Program-made: the position numbers and the translations under genes
Shown here: positions 1 through 10,238 of the stretch, one piece after another
Layout: the number at the start of each line of letters is the position of its first letter
Position numbering within the stretch: position 1 is the stretch's first letter
NCBI RefSeq assembly: GCF_030811655.1
Contig: NZ_JAUSRE010000021.1
Span: forward strand, 24,163 to 88,162
Direction of reading: 5' to 3'
Source: Pseudarthrobacter enclensis
Lineage (GTDB): Bacteria > Actinomycetota > Actinomycetes > Actinomycetales > Micrococcaceae
DNA: 64,000 nucleotides
Notes under the pieces: generated by a model
Database searches by the model: none
Seen by the model: the letters and a program-made list of their open reading frames with translations, nothing else
Told to the model about the DNA's origin: nothing

Positions 1-351
1 GTTATATGTTGCGCAGGTCACGGACTGGCGGGCGGAGCGGACAAGCCGGTGAAACTCACCCGTAAGGTGCCCGATTTTGGCTTCGTGGCCGGGCATGGTC
101 CAAACAGGTGTGAGATCTCGATGGACGGCCTTGGCTCCGGCTACAGCCTGTAGGACGGCAACCGACCGCTCAACCTCTGTGTGCCCCAGACCGGCGGCTG
201 CAAGAAGCCGCCGGGCTCGTTCACGGCGGGAGGCGCTGACCGCTCCGAGAGCCTTGGTGACGTGCTGGCCGGTGGCGAGCTGTATGGCCAGGCCTTCGGC
301 TTCGGAACCGGTGAGAAACTCTCCGAGTGCCCCAAAAGGGTCAGAAGGCAT
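1..351 (-). CDS. drmC: DISARM protein DrmC, phospholipase D-like (N-terminal part, cut by window edge)
   Basis: Reading the minus strand from an ATG at 351 gives 117 codons without a stop up to the window edge. The N-terminus (MPSDPFGALGEFLTG) and the stretches TKALGAVSASRRERARR and VHRDLTPVWTMPG match the conserved N-terminal region of DrmC, the PLD-superfamily core protein of DISARM. The HKD catalytic motifs would lie beyond the edge and cannot be checked. The start lies 11 bp inside the end of drmB, which fits translational coupling and the usual drmA-drmB-drmC order. Family assignment is from recognition plus gene order. Whether the gene is intact is unknown. Confidence 0.85.
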   Translation of the reverse strand, partial: MPSDPFGALGEFLTGSEAEGLAIQLATGQHVTKALGAVSASRRERARRLLAAAGLGHTEVERSVAVLQAVAGAKAVHRDLTPVWTMPGHEAKIGHLTGEFHRLVRSARQSVTCATYN

Positions 352-2419
352 CAACGCTCCCGAAGAACCCGGGCACGGCCGGACCCATGATGGTCGGCAG
401 ATCCAGGAGAAAGCGCCTATCCAGGAACCGATTCGACTTCTCGCACGAGGTCTCCGAAGCGAACGTACAGCAGTGGCAGGCGGCACCATGGAGGAAGTCC
501 TCCGGGTCGCTGGGAGTGCGCACCGCACAAACGGGGTCCGAAGAACACCGCGACGCCCGGCGCAGAGCCGATATAACGAGGCCCTCCAAGCGCGTGGGCT
601 CGGACAGTGCGACGAGCCCCCCAAGAGTTCCCTCGCTGTCGGAGGCGGTGGTACAGATGAGCAGTCCGGCTGCTGCCTCGCGCTGCGGCCCCGAAGGCCA
701 TCCGTAGATGCGTTCAGTGAGGCTGGCCGCGCCGTAGCCGCAGGACATCGCCATCTCCCGAATGAGCGTGTGGGCGAAGGTGTGCAGCAGCCAGTATCGC
801 GGGCCGGGCAGTCGCGTGTCCGGATCGACTGACGCGGCTGTCTCGGAGAAGCGGCGGGAGAAGTTCAGTCGGTGTGCCTGCTTGTGAGCTGCCCATAGCG
901 GGGAGTCCAGGATCTTCTTTTCCCACTCGTCCACAGCTTCCAGGTCAAGCTGAAGAAAGATTCCCTCGCCGCGGTCTTCGGTCGCCGGCACCCAGGCTGG
1001 TCTACCCTTGCGTGTTAGTTTGACGAGGCGGCTGGCAAGGTCGTTCACCCGGTCCATCTCGTCGAGCCGGGTAAACCCGAGAACGGCGTTGATCTTTTTC
1101 ATCCGGTTGACGGCGACGACTCGCGCAATGCGCGCGTGCAGGTTCTGCCCTCGTTGCATCTCAGTGACCATGAGGCCGCTGGAGTTTTGCTGCTGCGGGA
1201 ACAGAGCCGGCTTTTGCAGGTAGCGCCATTCCGGCACGAGCAGCTCCACCGGGTCCCAAGTCGCGAGCTTCTCCTGGCGGACCTCCTCAGGATCGACGGG
1301 CGCGAGCACGTCCGCAACGGCTGCCGCAAGGCTCTGGTCAGAGACATCCTTGAGGTCGATCTTTCCGTCTGCCACGTCCCTGAGGGTGTCCAGATCGGAG
1401 GCGTACTTGGCGACCTTCTCGATTCCCACCGCAGCGCGCAATTGGTCAGCGAGGGCTTCGGCTTCTTCAGCGTCGGTGCGGGGCATGACAATGACCGACT
1501 GGGTAGAGGAGAACCAGAGGTTGGATGCCCCCATCATGATCAGGGTGGGACGGGCGCCGCATTCGGAGTCGAAGGCATTCAGGTGTGGGTGTCGTCCACG
1601 ACATATCTGCGGGAGTTTGTCGCGCCCGGCCGCGCCTTGGGCCTCGGCCATGCCACGGGATGCGCCGCAGGAGGCGCAGCTGATGATCGAGCCGATGCTC
1701 TGGCCGATGTTCGCGTCCCGCATCTTCAAGTCAGGCAGCTCCGCTTTCGGGCAGGTTCCGCCTCGGTGCACCCATAGTGTGTAGGGGAATTCGTCGAGGT
1801 GGCCGTTGGTGCAGGTCAGCAGGTGCGGGGCGGGAACGGCAGGGCTCTGGCGGTTCCGTCCGGCTGCTCCGGGCGTTTTCCTGCCTCGGCCCGGACAGCT
1901 CTGGTGGGTGAACTGGGCCAAGTCCGGGCGGAATGGGTGGGTGTTCGTGTAACCGAAGCGCGGCAGGGGTCCGAGATAGTCGCAACCGGTGCAGCGGAAC
2001 CACTGCGGGAAGGCGCGCGCCGGAACGCCGAGGTCGGATCCTTCCTTGGACATTGCTCCCTTCTTCGGCTGCCACGGGAACGGGCGGAGCGAGTCAACCT
2101 GAGGCCCAAGGTGGAGCCGTACGACATTCAGCAGCCGCGGTTCGACGATGGTCGGGATGAATTCCCGGCGCTTCCAGATCGGTTCCCAATCGTCGAGCCC
2201 GGCAGGCATGACAGCAAACCCAGGGAGGTCCATGATCGCGCCTGGGCCATAGGTGTAGAGCAGTGAAGAGGGCCGGGCGGAGCCAACCTTTGCACGATTC
2301 TTGACCGCTCCATCTTCGGCATCGGTCAGCGGGTCGAGCGTCTGCCCAGGATCGTGGAGCATGGCAAGGCTGTTTGTGGGCTCAGCATTGTCCTTATCGG
2401 TGGAGATGGTTTCGGCCAT
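341..2419 (-). CDS. drmB: DISARM protein DrmB (DUF1998 domain)
   Basis: The product has 692 residues from an ATG at 2419 that overlaps the drmA stop as TGATG, with a GAGAGGA ribosome site about 7 bases upstream. A longer start at 2449 lies inside drmA. The C-terminal DUF1998 region begins near residue 540 (LLHTFAHTLIREMAMSCGYG) and contains the expected cysteine/histidine cluster, ending with ACHCCTFASETSC near residue 645. Further CxxC pairs occur in the N-terminal half, for example RCTGC. DrmB forms a complex with the DrmA helicase in characterised DISARM systems, where it helps DNA binding. Length and position after drmA agree with that role. No truncation is seen. Confidence 0.93.
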   Translation of the reverse strand: MAETISTDKDNAEPTNSLAMLHDPGQTLDPLTDAEDGAVKNRAKVGSARPSSLLYTYGPGAIMDLPGFAVMPAGLDDWEPIWKRREFIPTIVEPRLLNVVRLHLGPQVDSLRPFPWQPKKGAMSKEGSDLGVPARAFPQWFRCTGCDYLGPLPRFGYTNTHPFRPDLAQFTHQSCPGRGRKTPGAAGRNRQSPAVPAPHLLTCTNGHLDEFPYTLWVHRGGTCPKAELPDLKMRDANIGQSIGSIISCASCGASRGMAEAQGAAGRDKLPQICRGRHPHLNAFDSECGARPTLIMMGASNLWFSSTQSVIVMPRTDAEEAEALADQLRAAVGIEKVAKYASDLDTLRDVADGKIDLKDVSDQSLAAAVADVLAPVDPEEVRQEKLATWDPVELLVPEWRYLQKPALFPQQQNSSGLMVTEMQRGQNLHARIARVVAVNRMKKINAVLGFTRLDEMDRVNDLASRLVKLTRKGRPAWVPATEDRGEGIFLQLDLEAVDEWEKKILDSPLWAAHKQAHRLNFSRRFSETAASVDPDTRLPGPRYWLLHTFAHTLIREMAMSCGYGAASLTERIYGWPSGPQREAAAGLLICTTASDSEGTLGGLVALSEPTRLEGLVISALRRASRCSSDPVCAVRTPSDPEDFLHGAACHCCTFASETSCEKSNRFLDRRFLLDLPTIMGPAVPGFFGSVDAF

Positions 2420-5400
2420 CAATCGTCCTCTCCCATTGGCAGGGTCCACTTCGGGGCTCCTTCGGGTGCCCGCGAGAACAGCCGCTCTGACAGCGGACTG
2501 ACCAGTAGATTGATTTCCGGCTGCACCTCGCGCATCGAGTTGGCAATAACGAACGGGGCTTCGGAGGACCCTCCTATCGATGCCGTGGCATTCTCGGGAC
2601 TGATGATCAAGGGCAGGTACTTATCGCCTTCGCCGGTGCGTTCGTATACGAGGGTCTTGCTCATCTCGGCAGCCCGCTTCGCGCGCTGGTGCCAGCGGTC
2701 GATGCGGTTCACGAGAAGGTCGCTTGCCCTCTTGGCGGTGTCCTCGTCCTGAGCGGCGGCCGCGATGCGTTTTTTTAGTCGCTCCGCCAGTGCTTCGAGC
2801 GCCTCTGGCTGCTCCTTGATCCGCCAGGCGCTGCGTTCCGGGGAGAGCCCGTCAGCGACGGGAGCCTGGAGCACCCGGGCGACACTGACCAGCAGCCCGT
2901 CGATACCGCGCTCCAGCGACGTCGGCGAATACGGGGTCACTGAGAGCGCCTCGACCTGGGCGTAGAACGTGTTGTGGTAGTTCCGGAACTGCTCGAAATG
3001 GGCAAGGTCCCGTGGGCGGGCCCAGTTCCCGAGTGCGACAACGAGACCGGGCCGGTCAGAGGGATCCCGGCCGACGCGCGAGGATGCCTGGATGTACTCT
3101 GCGGTGTTCTTCGGTTGTCCGACCACGAGCATGAGCCCGAGGCGCTGCACGTCAACCCCTACTTGGAGCATGGAGGTCGCCAGGACGACGTCGAATGGTG
3201 ATTCTTTCCTGCGGGGAGCCTTCTTGTTGTCGCGGACGGCGGCCATGCGGGCCTGGACAGCTGTTGTTGTGTCGAAGTTGGAGTCGAACTCCAGGCCGAG
3301 CCGGTCCAGAGTTCTGCCGATCTCGGCCGAGGCGATCCGGGAGGTCAGCTCGGCGGTGTGCAGGTTGCCGAAAGCGGCGCCATATCGCCGGGGGAAGCCC
3401 GAGTCCTTGCGCGGATTACTGACCCTGTTCGCTACATCGTCTGCGACGTACCGGGCCATGCCCGCGAGTTCACGGGTGGCATTGAAGTAGCCGACCAGCG
3501 TCATGTACGGGTCCGCAGCGCTTCCGGCCCGGTCGAAAAGGAGCTGTCCCGCCAGTAGGAGTACCTCGGCTAGCCGGATTTCCGCACTGGAGAGGCGCAC
3601 ACCCTGGGCACTGACACCCAGGTACCGCCGCCCTGGGCTCTCCCGGCTGATCGGAACTTCCTGGGAGAAGTAGGTATCGGCGACGTCGAGCACCTGCGGG
3701 GGGAAGATCTCGACCTGCCGCCCGTAGAGTCCCCTCACCTGATCCTGGGCATTGCGCACTGTCGCTGTCGAGGCCACGATCAGGGGTTTCACTGGCTTTC
3801 CATCCGGTGTTTCCCATGAGGACAAGGTCTCTACGGCGGCTTCGAAGAGGCCGACAGCTGTGCCGAGGGCACCGGTAATCAGATGCAGCTCGTCCTGGAT
3901 GATCAGGTCCGGTGGCCGCAGCCGGTTGACGGTCTGCACGGTCGCCGCTGGGTGCCCGTCCTTGCTCGCCGGGTGGGTCGTGGTGATGTCACAGTTGGAG
4001 TAGTCCGGGTGGACGTACCCGTGGCGTCCGCAGCGGCGGCTAACGTACCCGAAAAGTGCGGCTGCCTCGCCCTCTCGGGCAAGTCGGGCGAACTTGTCCA
4101 CGGTCGCGATCACAAAGGCGGGGGTGAGGCGGTAAATCTCCTCGTCGACGGTGAGTACCGGGAGACCTTCTGCGACAGCGCCGCCCTTCGAGAAGGGGCA
4201 GCGGGCGAGGTCGTCGCCGCAGTAAACGAATACCCGGCGCACCGTCGCATCAGTCTTGACCTGGGCCGCTGTAATGGGCGTGCCACACCAGGGGCACCGC
4301 TGAATCTGGAGGACAGTCAGCCGGTGGGAACCGTATTCATTGGCCTTGGTGAGCTGCTCATCCGCTTCCTCAAACCGTTTCGGGCTCACGTCCGTGCCTA
4401 CCCACAGCCCGATGCGGAAAGGCTCTGCGCCCCAGATCCCCTCATTTTCGCGGCGCGCCAGCTCGGCCGCGCACATCAAGGTCGTTGCCCGCTGGAACTG
4501 CTGGGCGGTCAGCAGTCGCAGGGTGTACCGCATGAGAACAGCTACGCCATCGCGCCCGTCGAGCTGGCCGTCAGTCGAGGAGACCAGCCCCTGGCGCCGG
4601 CGGATCGCGAAAGAGTAGGCAGCGAGGCCGAGATAGGCCTCGGTCTTGCCACCACCGGTGGGGAAGAACAGCAGTTCAACCCGCGCCAGATGATCGGCAC
4701 TACGGAATTGTGCCGTCGGATCTGTCAGTGCGCCGAGCTGCATGAGGATGAACGCCAGCTGGAACGGACGCCACGAAGCTGCGCCCGGACCCTTTGAGGC
4801 GACTGCTGCCTGTGCTTGCTCGATCGTCACTGTTGGATCAGATGCCCGCAGGGCTGCTACTTGGGATTCGATGCGCTGATCGCGCATCACGCGGTTCATG
4901 AACTGGAAGCAGCGCAGCGCTTCAGCATCACTGGCGATATGTTCGAGCCCGTCGGCAAGCCGTTGGCGCGCCTGGGCCGCATCCCACAGGACCGCCTCGG
5001 CGGTCTCCTGAAGATGTGCGGGAAGATTCTTTGCAGTTGCCCCCTGTTCGTCGAGCCACGCACCATAGCCCGATACCAGGGGGGCCAGGCCCGCCTTCAG
5101 CCCCTCTGGTGTCACTGTCGAAAGCGCATCCATCGACAGCTGCGCGTTCTTCACCGATCGAGCGCGTGTCTGCGGCGTCTCAGCGACAGGAAGCCAGGTC
5201 GTAGAAACCTCAGCTGCCCGCCGGGAACCAGTGCGCGTCACCCAATCCACCGAGCAGGTGCGACCGATCGCGAACTCCAGGCGGTTGCGGTACTGGAGGT
5301 TCAACCGCTTGACCTCGTCGTCATGCTCCGGCCAGTCCTGCTCCAGCGCATCCCGCACCGGGAGAAACACCTCCGCCCCGCCGGCGTTCACGCGGAGCTG

Positions 5401-6135
5401 GGTCTGGAACAGCCACATGTTCACCGGGATCGGCATCGGCGTCTCCCGGTCATTGCACAATGCAATCTCCACTAGCACCCGGCCGAACTGCGGATCGTCG
5501 TACCTGTCCACCCGCAGGCAGATTGCATCCCGGAGGGTAATCGTGGCAGTCTTCCCCGGGGACAGGTCGGCGAGGGTGATCGTGCGTGGTTCTTCGACGG
5601 GAATGCGCTGGTAGTGGCGAATGGGGCGGCCAGCTTTGGTGACCTGGTCGGTCTCAACTGTCGAGTACGTACCCCATGATGCGGTAACTGTGAACGAGGC
5701 CAGGTCTGCGGGCACTTGGAACCGCAGGCCCATGGATGCCGGAATCATCAGACCCTGCTTCGGGGTGCGGTCCTCCGGGTCATCGTCTTCCGCATCCGTA
5801 GTTGTCTCGTCGGCAGCGAATGCTGGAACGCCGCGCTGCTCGCGCGCAGCGTCATCATCCATGCGGGCCTCGACGATGTGCCCGCGCTCCGGGGTGTTTT
5901 CGGATGCGCCATCTTTCAGAGCCTTGCCTGTGAGCTTCACTGGAGCGATGTGCCCCACCAGATACTGGGAGCGGGGACTGAACGGCAGAACTTCCTCGGG
6001 TCCGTGAATGGGCCCGAGCAGTTCCCGCTCCAGGATGTCGGCCAGGTTCTCGCGCACCATGAATGACGAACCATCCAGCTCATGGTTGAGCTCGTACGGC
6101 TTCTGTGGTGGTCGCCCGGTCGTGGTTTCGCTCAT
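2419..6135 (-). CDS. drmA: DISARM helicase DrmA
   Basis: This is a 1238-residue superfamily 2 helicase. A long N-terminal region precedes Walker A (PTGGGKTEAY, near residue 490), a DELH motif II (IIQDELHLITG, near 747), motif III (STATVR) and a C-terminal helicase half with SMLQVGVDV and QASSRVGRD. These are the features of the DrmA family, the core DISARM translocase that acts on incoming DNA together with DrmB. The ATG at 6135 overlaps the drmMI stop by four bases (ATGA). The gene is intact and lies between the methyltransferase and drmB, as in class 1 DISARM loci. Confidence 0.94.
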   Translation of the reverse strand: MSETTTGRPPQKPYELNHELDGSSFMVRENLADILERELLGPIHGPEEVLPFSPRSQYLVGHIAPVKLTGKALKDGASENTPERGHIVEARMDDDAAREQRGVPAFAADETTTDAEDDDPEDRTPKQGLMIPASMGLRFQVPADLASFTVTASWGTYSTVETDQVTKAGRPIRHYQRIPVEEPRTITLADLSPGKTATITLRDAICLRVDRYDDPQFGRVLVEIALCNDRETPMPIPVNMWLFQTQLRVNAGGAEVFLPVRDALEQDWPEHDDEVKRLNLQYRNRLEFAIGRTCSVDWVTRTGSRRAAEVSTTWLPVAETPQTRARSVKNAQLSMDALSTVTPEGLKAGLAPLVSGYGAWLDEQGATAKNLPAHLQETAEAVLWDAAQARQRLADGLEHIASDAEALRCFQFMNRVMRDQRIESQVAALRASDPTVTIEQAQAAVASKGPGAASWRPFQLAFILMQLGALTDPTAQFRSADHLARVELLFFPTGGGKTEAYLGLAAYSFAIRRRQGLVSSTDGQLDGRDGVAVLMRYTLRLLTAQQFQRATTLMCAAELARRENEGIWGAEPFRIGLWVGTDVSPKRFEEADEQLTKANEYGSHRLTVLQIQRCPWCGTPITAAQVKTDATVRRVFVYCGDDLARCPFSKGGAVAEGLPVLTVDEEIYRLTPAFVIATVDKFARLAREGEAAALFGYVSRRCGRHGYVHPDYSNCDITTTHPASKDGHPAATVQTVNRLRPPDLIIQDELHLITGALGTAVGLFEAAVETLSSWETPDGKPVKPLIVASTATVRNAQDQVRGLYGRQVEIFPPQVLDVADTYFSQEVPISRESPGRRYLGVSAQGVRLSSAEIRLAEVLLLAGQLLFDRAGSAADPYMTLVGYFNATRELAGMARYVADDVANRVSNPRKDSGFPRRYGAAFGNLHTAELTSRIASAEIGRTLDRLGLEFDSNFDTTTAVQARMAAVRDNKKAPRRKESPFDVVLATSMLQVGVDVQRLGLMLVVGQPKNTAEYIQASSRVGRDPSDRPGLVVALGNWARPRDLAHFEQFRNYHNTFYAQVEALSVTPYSPTSLERGIDGLLVSVARVLQAPVADGLSPERSAWRIKEQPEALEALAERLKKRIAAAAQDEDTAKRASDLLVNRIDRWHQRAKRAAEMSKTLVYERTGEGDKYLPLIISPENATASIGGSSEAPFVIANSMREVQPEINLLVSPLSERLFSRAPEGAPKWTLPMGEDD

Positions 6136-9100
6136 GAGAACAGTGTCTCCATTCCCTCCGACATAGACTTCGCTTTTCGGCCCTTCGCTGGTTTCTTCGG
6201 ACTCGCAGCGGACTCAGCAGCCGCACGGCGCTGGTTCTCCTCCAGCAGGCGATCAAGGATCTCAACTCGAGCGGCAGGGCTCACCGTCCAGCGCTCCACC
6301 TGACGGTATGTGTGGAAACCATGCCCCAGCGGAACATCTGACCAGCCGTAGGCGTCCATCACCGCCTCGTCCAGCTCGACGTGGATCGCGCGCAGACGCG
6401 CGACATCAGGATCGGAATCGTTGGAAAGTAAGGGGTCGTTCACGAGATTGTAGAGGTTCGTCAGTCCGAGGACCCGCCGAAGCATGATCTCTCGCCGTTC
6501 CTCATCAAGAGTCCGGCCGATACGCTTCAGCCATTCGGTTGGTTCAGGTCTCGGAAAGGTCAGGAAGACATCGGTGGGCGTGTAGCGCACTGTATTGTGA
6601 CCAAGCGTCGATCCACGCATCACTGCCCAAAGTTGATGTCCCGATGACGTCAAAACAGCTTGGTCAGCATAGGAATCCGTCGCAAAGACTGCTGTCCCGT
6701 GACTGAATATCTGCCGCGTCTCAACTCGGAGAGGCGTTACCGCCACTGAATGTAAGTTGATGGCAAGGGCTTCGTCTAGGTCAGCGATGGCTTTGCGCAT
6801 CGCTGGTCTCTTGTCAGCGTAGTGCCACCAACGCTGGGGCAGGGGCTTTCGTAAAGCGTAGTTGCCGTCCGGCTTAAGCCTCTGACGCTCTGGTCGCACC
6901 TCTGTATCAAGGCGCTGATACGGAAGTTTGTAGGTACGCGCCAAGTCCTCCGACCAGTCGTTAAAGTCAATCACCCACCGACTCGCTGAACTGTCTGCGC
7001 GTGAGTTGAGGTCGTCGCCAGTGACGTATGGGAACAGGACCTCTGCGTTCCGCACGTCTTCGGTGATCCACCGTCGTGCTTCGTCCTGATCCAGAACAAA
7101 GCCCATGCCCAGCACGTAGCACCCGATGAACGCAATACCCTCGTTCTCCGCCAGTCGTTTCGGGATGCCCTCGGCTCTGCCGGTTGGTTCAAGCAGTGTG
7201 CTGATCCGGCGCACCTCAACACCATTGCTGATACGAGGCACCTCGTCGGCCACCGGCCCTCGGCTTCCCCAGACCGCGGCGAATTCGAGATTGGCGCTGG
7301 CTGCGGGCCACTGTCTCGACTGGATAGCCGCGGTGATAGTGAAGCCGCGGGCGGCCATTTGGTCGAGGCTTACTTCGCGGCTGTCACCTTGGGCCACTGT
7401 GTTGGTGGCGATTAGGCCAAGAGTGCCTGCTGGCTTTGTCAGCGCTAAGGCGCGAAGGAAGAAGTAAGCGACCAGGTCGGCGTTGCCCTTAGCGCCGTCG
7501 GCGATTTGATAGACAAGCCAGTCACGTGTGTCCACCCCGACCGCTCCGGAGACCTTCTTTCCGCCAAGGAATGGAGGGTTTCCAACAATCGCGTCGAAAC
7601 CGCCGTGATCTACCATGACGTCGGGCGCTTCAAGCAGCCAGTGCAGCGGTTGCCACCGCTTGTAGTCGGTCTGCACAGTCGGGGTGAGGCCGCGGTCGAT
7701 CAGGGCGTCGAGCCACTTGCTGTCCGGTTCCCCGTCGCCCGGCCTCGGATGAGCCTTCTTTACAGCTTCGCGCAAGTTCCCGTAGGCGTCGTCCAGTGCC
7801 TTGCCCGGCTTGCCTCCGAGAGGAAGTCCCGCCGCGATCACGCCATCGGCGATCATGCGCAACGATGCGGTGACCTCGCGAAGCTCTCGCAGCTGCCGGT
7901 TTTTAGCGGCACTGCTACGCGCGGGGTCGTCTTCATCGATCTCTGTGGCGAGACGGTCCCGCAGAGCGACGGCCTTGCGGATAATCGTGTCGATGTCGAC
8001 GTCGAAGATTTCGAACATCTGGCTCGACGAGACACGCGTTGGGTCGATGTGAAGCTTGCGGAGCTGATCGAGGCTGCTAAGTCCGAGCAGGGAATTGCCG
8101 AGGAAAACCTTGTCGTCGACAAAGGAGAATGGAAGATCACGGTCGAGGGAAACGAGCCAGAGGGAGAGCTTGCACATCTCAACGGCCATGTCATTGATGT
8201 CAGCTCCGTAGAGGCAGGTCGCAACCACCTGGCGGATGGCACGCCCGTACAGGTCCTTGCGTTGGGAGTTGGCGGGGTCTTCCTCAGTCCATGCCTCCAC
8301 CACGCGGTCTGCGAGGTACCGGGCAGCAGCCACGAGAAACGCCCCAGACCCGCAGGCAATATCGGCAACCTTGAGTCCCAGCAGTTCGTCGGAAGACTTC
8401 AGCTTCCACTGCTCGCTGTTAGCGGTCTGATGCGAGCCGGGAGAGTAGCACAGCGGCTGGAGAGCATGTAGAACGACCTCTTCAGCCAGGGACTTCGGCG
8501 TGTAGTGGGCGCCGGCGTTCTTTCGTGAAGGGGTTTCCTTCACCACCAGCCCTCCGTTCAAGACAACGAACGGGTGGCCCCGCAAATCAGGCCTGATGAG
8601 TCCAAGCCATGGCCTGATGCGGTCGCGCAATATTTCGTCGTCTCTGACAGTCTGTGCGAGGGCACTAATTGCACTTGGGTCGGCTTCCGTGGTGATTGCC
8701 TTGGCGATGGCAGCCGCTGACGACGGGTTCGCTGAGGGCTGGTCTTTCTCAACCCAGGCACGGATCGCCGCGGCAAGCTTCTTCGGGTCATCGTGTGCAG
8801 TAGCGAGTTCTTCAAGTACGGCCAGCGGGATCTCGGGCTCCGCTCCGGTGGTTCCAATCATGCCGAGGGTGGGCTCACTCACACGTGTCGCTGTATAACC
8901 AAGCAGACCTTCATAGATGTAGCCGATCTGCTCGACGTCGATGTCGCGGAACGAAATCTGCCGGCTTTCGCCTTTCACGTAGGCCACCTGAATGGAGCGC
9001 AGCACGTGGAGCATCACCCGGTCGGAGACCGTGACGGCCAGAGCGCCCTGTTCATCTGTGCCCGTGAGAAAGGGGAACCGTGCCGGGTCAAACAGCGATC

Positions 9101-10238
9101 CTCCGTAGGCCGGCATGCGGAGGTTCTCGAACGATGCCCCTTTGTAGAGAGCCTGGCTGGTTGCGAGCAGCCGGTGCCAGGTCAGCGAGGTGGCATCGAG
9201 GGCTTCCTCGCTTTCCTCGTTCTTCCGGGCAGTGACTCGGTCGAGTTCGCCGGCGATACCGTAGCCCTGCTCAAAAAGCTCCCCCGCAGGAAGCAGGCCG
9301 CGCTCTTCAGCGAACAGCAGGAACACCGCCCTCATCATCACGGTGACGGCAGCCTCGTATGTGTCGTGGTTTCTATCCGGGAGCGGGTCGGGCAGGCCAC
9401 GGCGTCTAGCCTCGGCAGCAGACTCTGAGAACGACTGTATGAGCAGTTCGACAGCCCGGCGCACCTGCGCGCCGAGCGCTTCAGTGATCTCCTCCGCTGC
9501 GGCGATGGACTCCTTAAAAAGCACAGGGAGGCGCTCGGCGGGGTCGCCGCCGATGATGTGCTGTCTCCCGACGAGAGTTAGGAAGGCGTCCCGTGCCCGG
9601 GGCTCTTCCACCCAGGTGAGCGCATCCACTATGCCGGAAGCGGCCATGCTGCCCTCACGGGCGCAAACCAGGCCCCACCAACGACCGTCAGTGACTATGC
9701 CGATCTCCACTCCGTTTTCGCGTAGGAGAGCCTCACAGCGATCGATCGGAGTTGCGGCCCACAAATCGCTGGGTGTCTGGCGCAGCGAGTCCGTCGGATC
9801 TACGACGAGCACGAGCGCGCCAAGCCTCTCCGCGCCGAGAAGGGCTCCCTGAGCGATGACGCTGACCGCCCGGTTGGGCGACTGTACCTCCACGCCGGGG
9901 ACGATGCCCCATTCCAGTGATTCACCCCACCCGACGACGTCCCGCAGAACGGTCTCGACCCACTTGTCACGTTCTGTCCGGTAGCCGCCCAACCTGATGT
10001 CACTGCCGGGGTCGCGGTCGAGGGCTTCCCAGGCGGACTCGAACGCCTTGCGGGCTTCGACCAGGGCGTCAAAGCGGTCGGAGTGAGTAGCCCGGAAGTC
10101 CGGGATGCCATTAGGCCAGACCCGTTTGAGCGGCGGGATAGCAAGGAAGGGTCCATCTGCATCGACGAGCTGGAGCCACGCCCGGTGCAGGTCTGTAGCG
10201 TTGGTCTTTAGAGCAGTGGCCTTCCTGGGTCGTGCCAT
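6132..10238 (-). CDS. drmMI: DISARM class 1 adenine-specific DNA methyltransferase DrmMI
   Basis: This is a very large (1368 aa) Eco57I/PglX-type N6-adenine methyltransferase. S-adenosylmethionine motif I is ADIACGSGAF near residue 625 and catalytic motif IV is GNPPF near residue 885. About 260 residues separate them, as is common in this family. The N-terminal 600 residues resemble type IIG/BREX methylase extensions. The start at 10238 is chosen because its ATG overlaps the drmD stop (TGATG). The ATG at 10250 sits directly on the GAAGG ribosome site. In DISARM the methylase marks host DNA as self, and an adenine enzyme together with drmD defines class 1. Target specificity cannot be read from sequence. 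Confidence 0.92.
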   Translation of the reverse strand: MARPRKATALKTNATDLHRAWLQLVDADGPFLAIPPLKRVWPNGIPDFRATHSDRFDALVEARKAFESAWEALDRDPGSDIRLGGYRTERDKWVETVLRDVVGWGESLEWGIVPGVEVQSPNRAVSVIAQGALLGAERLGALVLVVDPTDSLRQTPSDLWAATPIDRCEALLRENGVEIGIVTDGRWWGLVCAREGSMAASGIVDALTWVEEPRARDAFLTLVGRQHIIGGDPAERLPVLFKESIAAAEEITEALGAQVRRAVELLIQSFSESAAEARRRGLPDPLPDRNHDTYEAAVTVMMRAVFLLFAEERGLLPAGELFEQGYGIAGELDRVTARKNEESEEALDATSLTWHRLLATSQALYKGASFENLRMPAYGGSLFDPARFPFLTGTDEQGALAVTVSDRVMLHVLRSIQVAYVKGESRQISFRDIDVEQIGYIYEGLLGYTATRVSEPTLGMIGTTGAEPEIPLAVLEELATAHDDPKKLAAAIRAWVEKDQPSANPSSAAAIAKAITTEADPSAISALAQTVRDDEILRDRIRPWLGLIRPDLRGHPFVVLNGGLVVKETPSRKNAGAHYTPKSLAEEVVLHALQPLCYSPGSHQTANSEQWKLKSSDELLGLKVADIACGSGAFLVAAARYLADRVVEAWTEEDPANSQRKDLYGRAIRQVVATCLYGADINDMAVEMCKLSLWLVSLDRDLPFSFVDDKVFLGNSLLGLSSLDQLRKLHIDPTRVSSSQMFEIFDVDIDTIIRKAVALRDRLATEIDEDDPARSSAAKNRQLRELREVTASLRMIADGVIAAGLPLGGKPGKALDDAYGNLREAVKKAHPRPGDGEPDSKWLDALIDRGLTPTVQTDYKRWQPLHWLLEAPDVMVDHGGFDAIVGNPPFLGGKKVSGAVGVDTRDWLVYQIADGAKGNADLVAYFFLRALALTKPAGTLGLIATNTVAQGDSREVSLDQMAARGFTITAAIQSRQWPAASANLEFAAVWGSRGPVADEVPRISNGVEVRRISTLLEPTGRAEGIPKRLAENEGIAFIGCYVLGMGFVLDQDEARRWITEDVRNAEVLFPYVTGDDLNSRADSSASRWVIDFNDWSEDLARTYKLPYQRLDTEVRPERQRLKPDGNYALRKPLPQRWWHYADKRPAMRKAIADLDEALAINLHSVAVTPLRVETRQIFSHGTAVFATDSYADQAVLTSSGHQLWAVMRGSTLGHNTVRYTPTDVFLTFPRPEPTEWLKRIGRTLDEERREIMLRRVLGLTNLYNLVNDPLLSNDSDPDVARLRAIHVELDEAVMDAYGWSDVPLGHGFHTYRQVERWTVSPAARVEILDRLLEENQRRAAAESAASPKKPAKGRKAKSMSEGMETLFS

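Noticed and set aside
77..832. Long plus-strand open frame over drmB/drmC
   Set aside because: It lies opposite the well-supported drmB and drmC genes, has arginine/alanine/serine-rich composition and no ribosome site. It is a GC-driven shadow.
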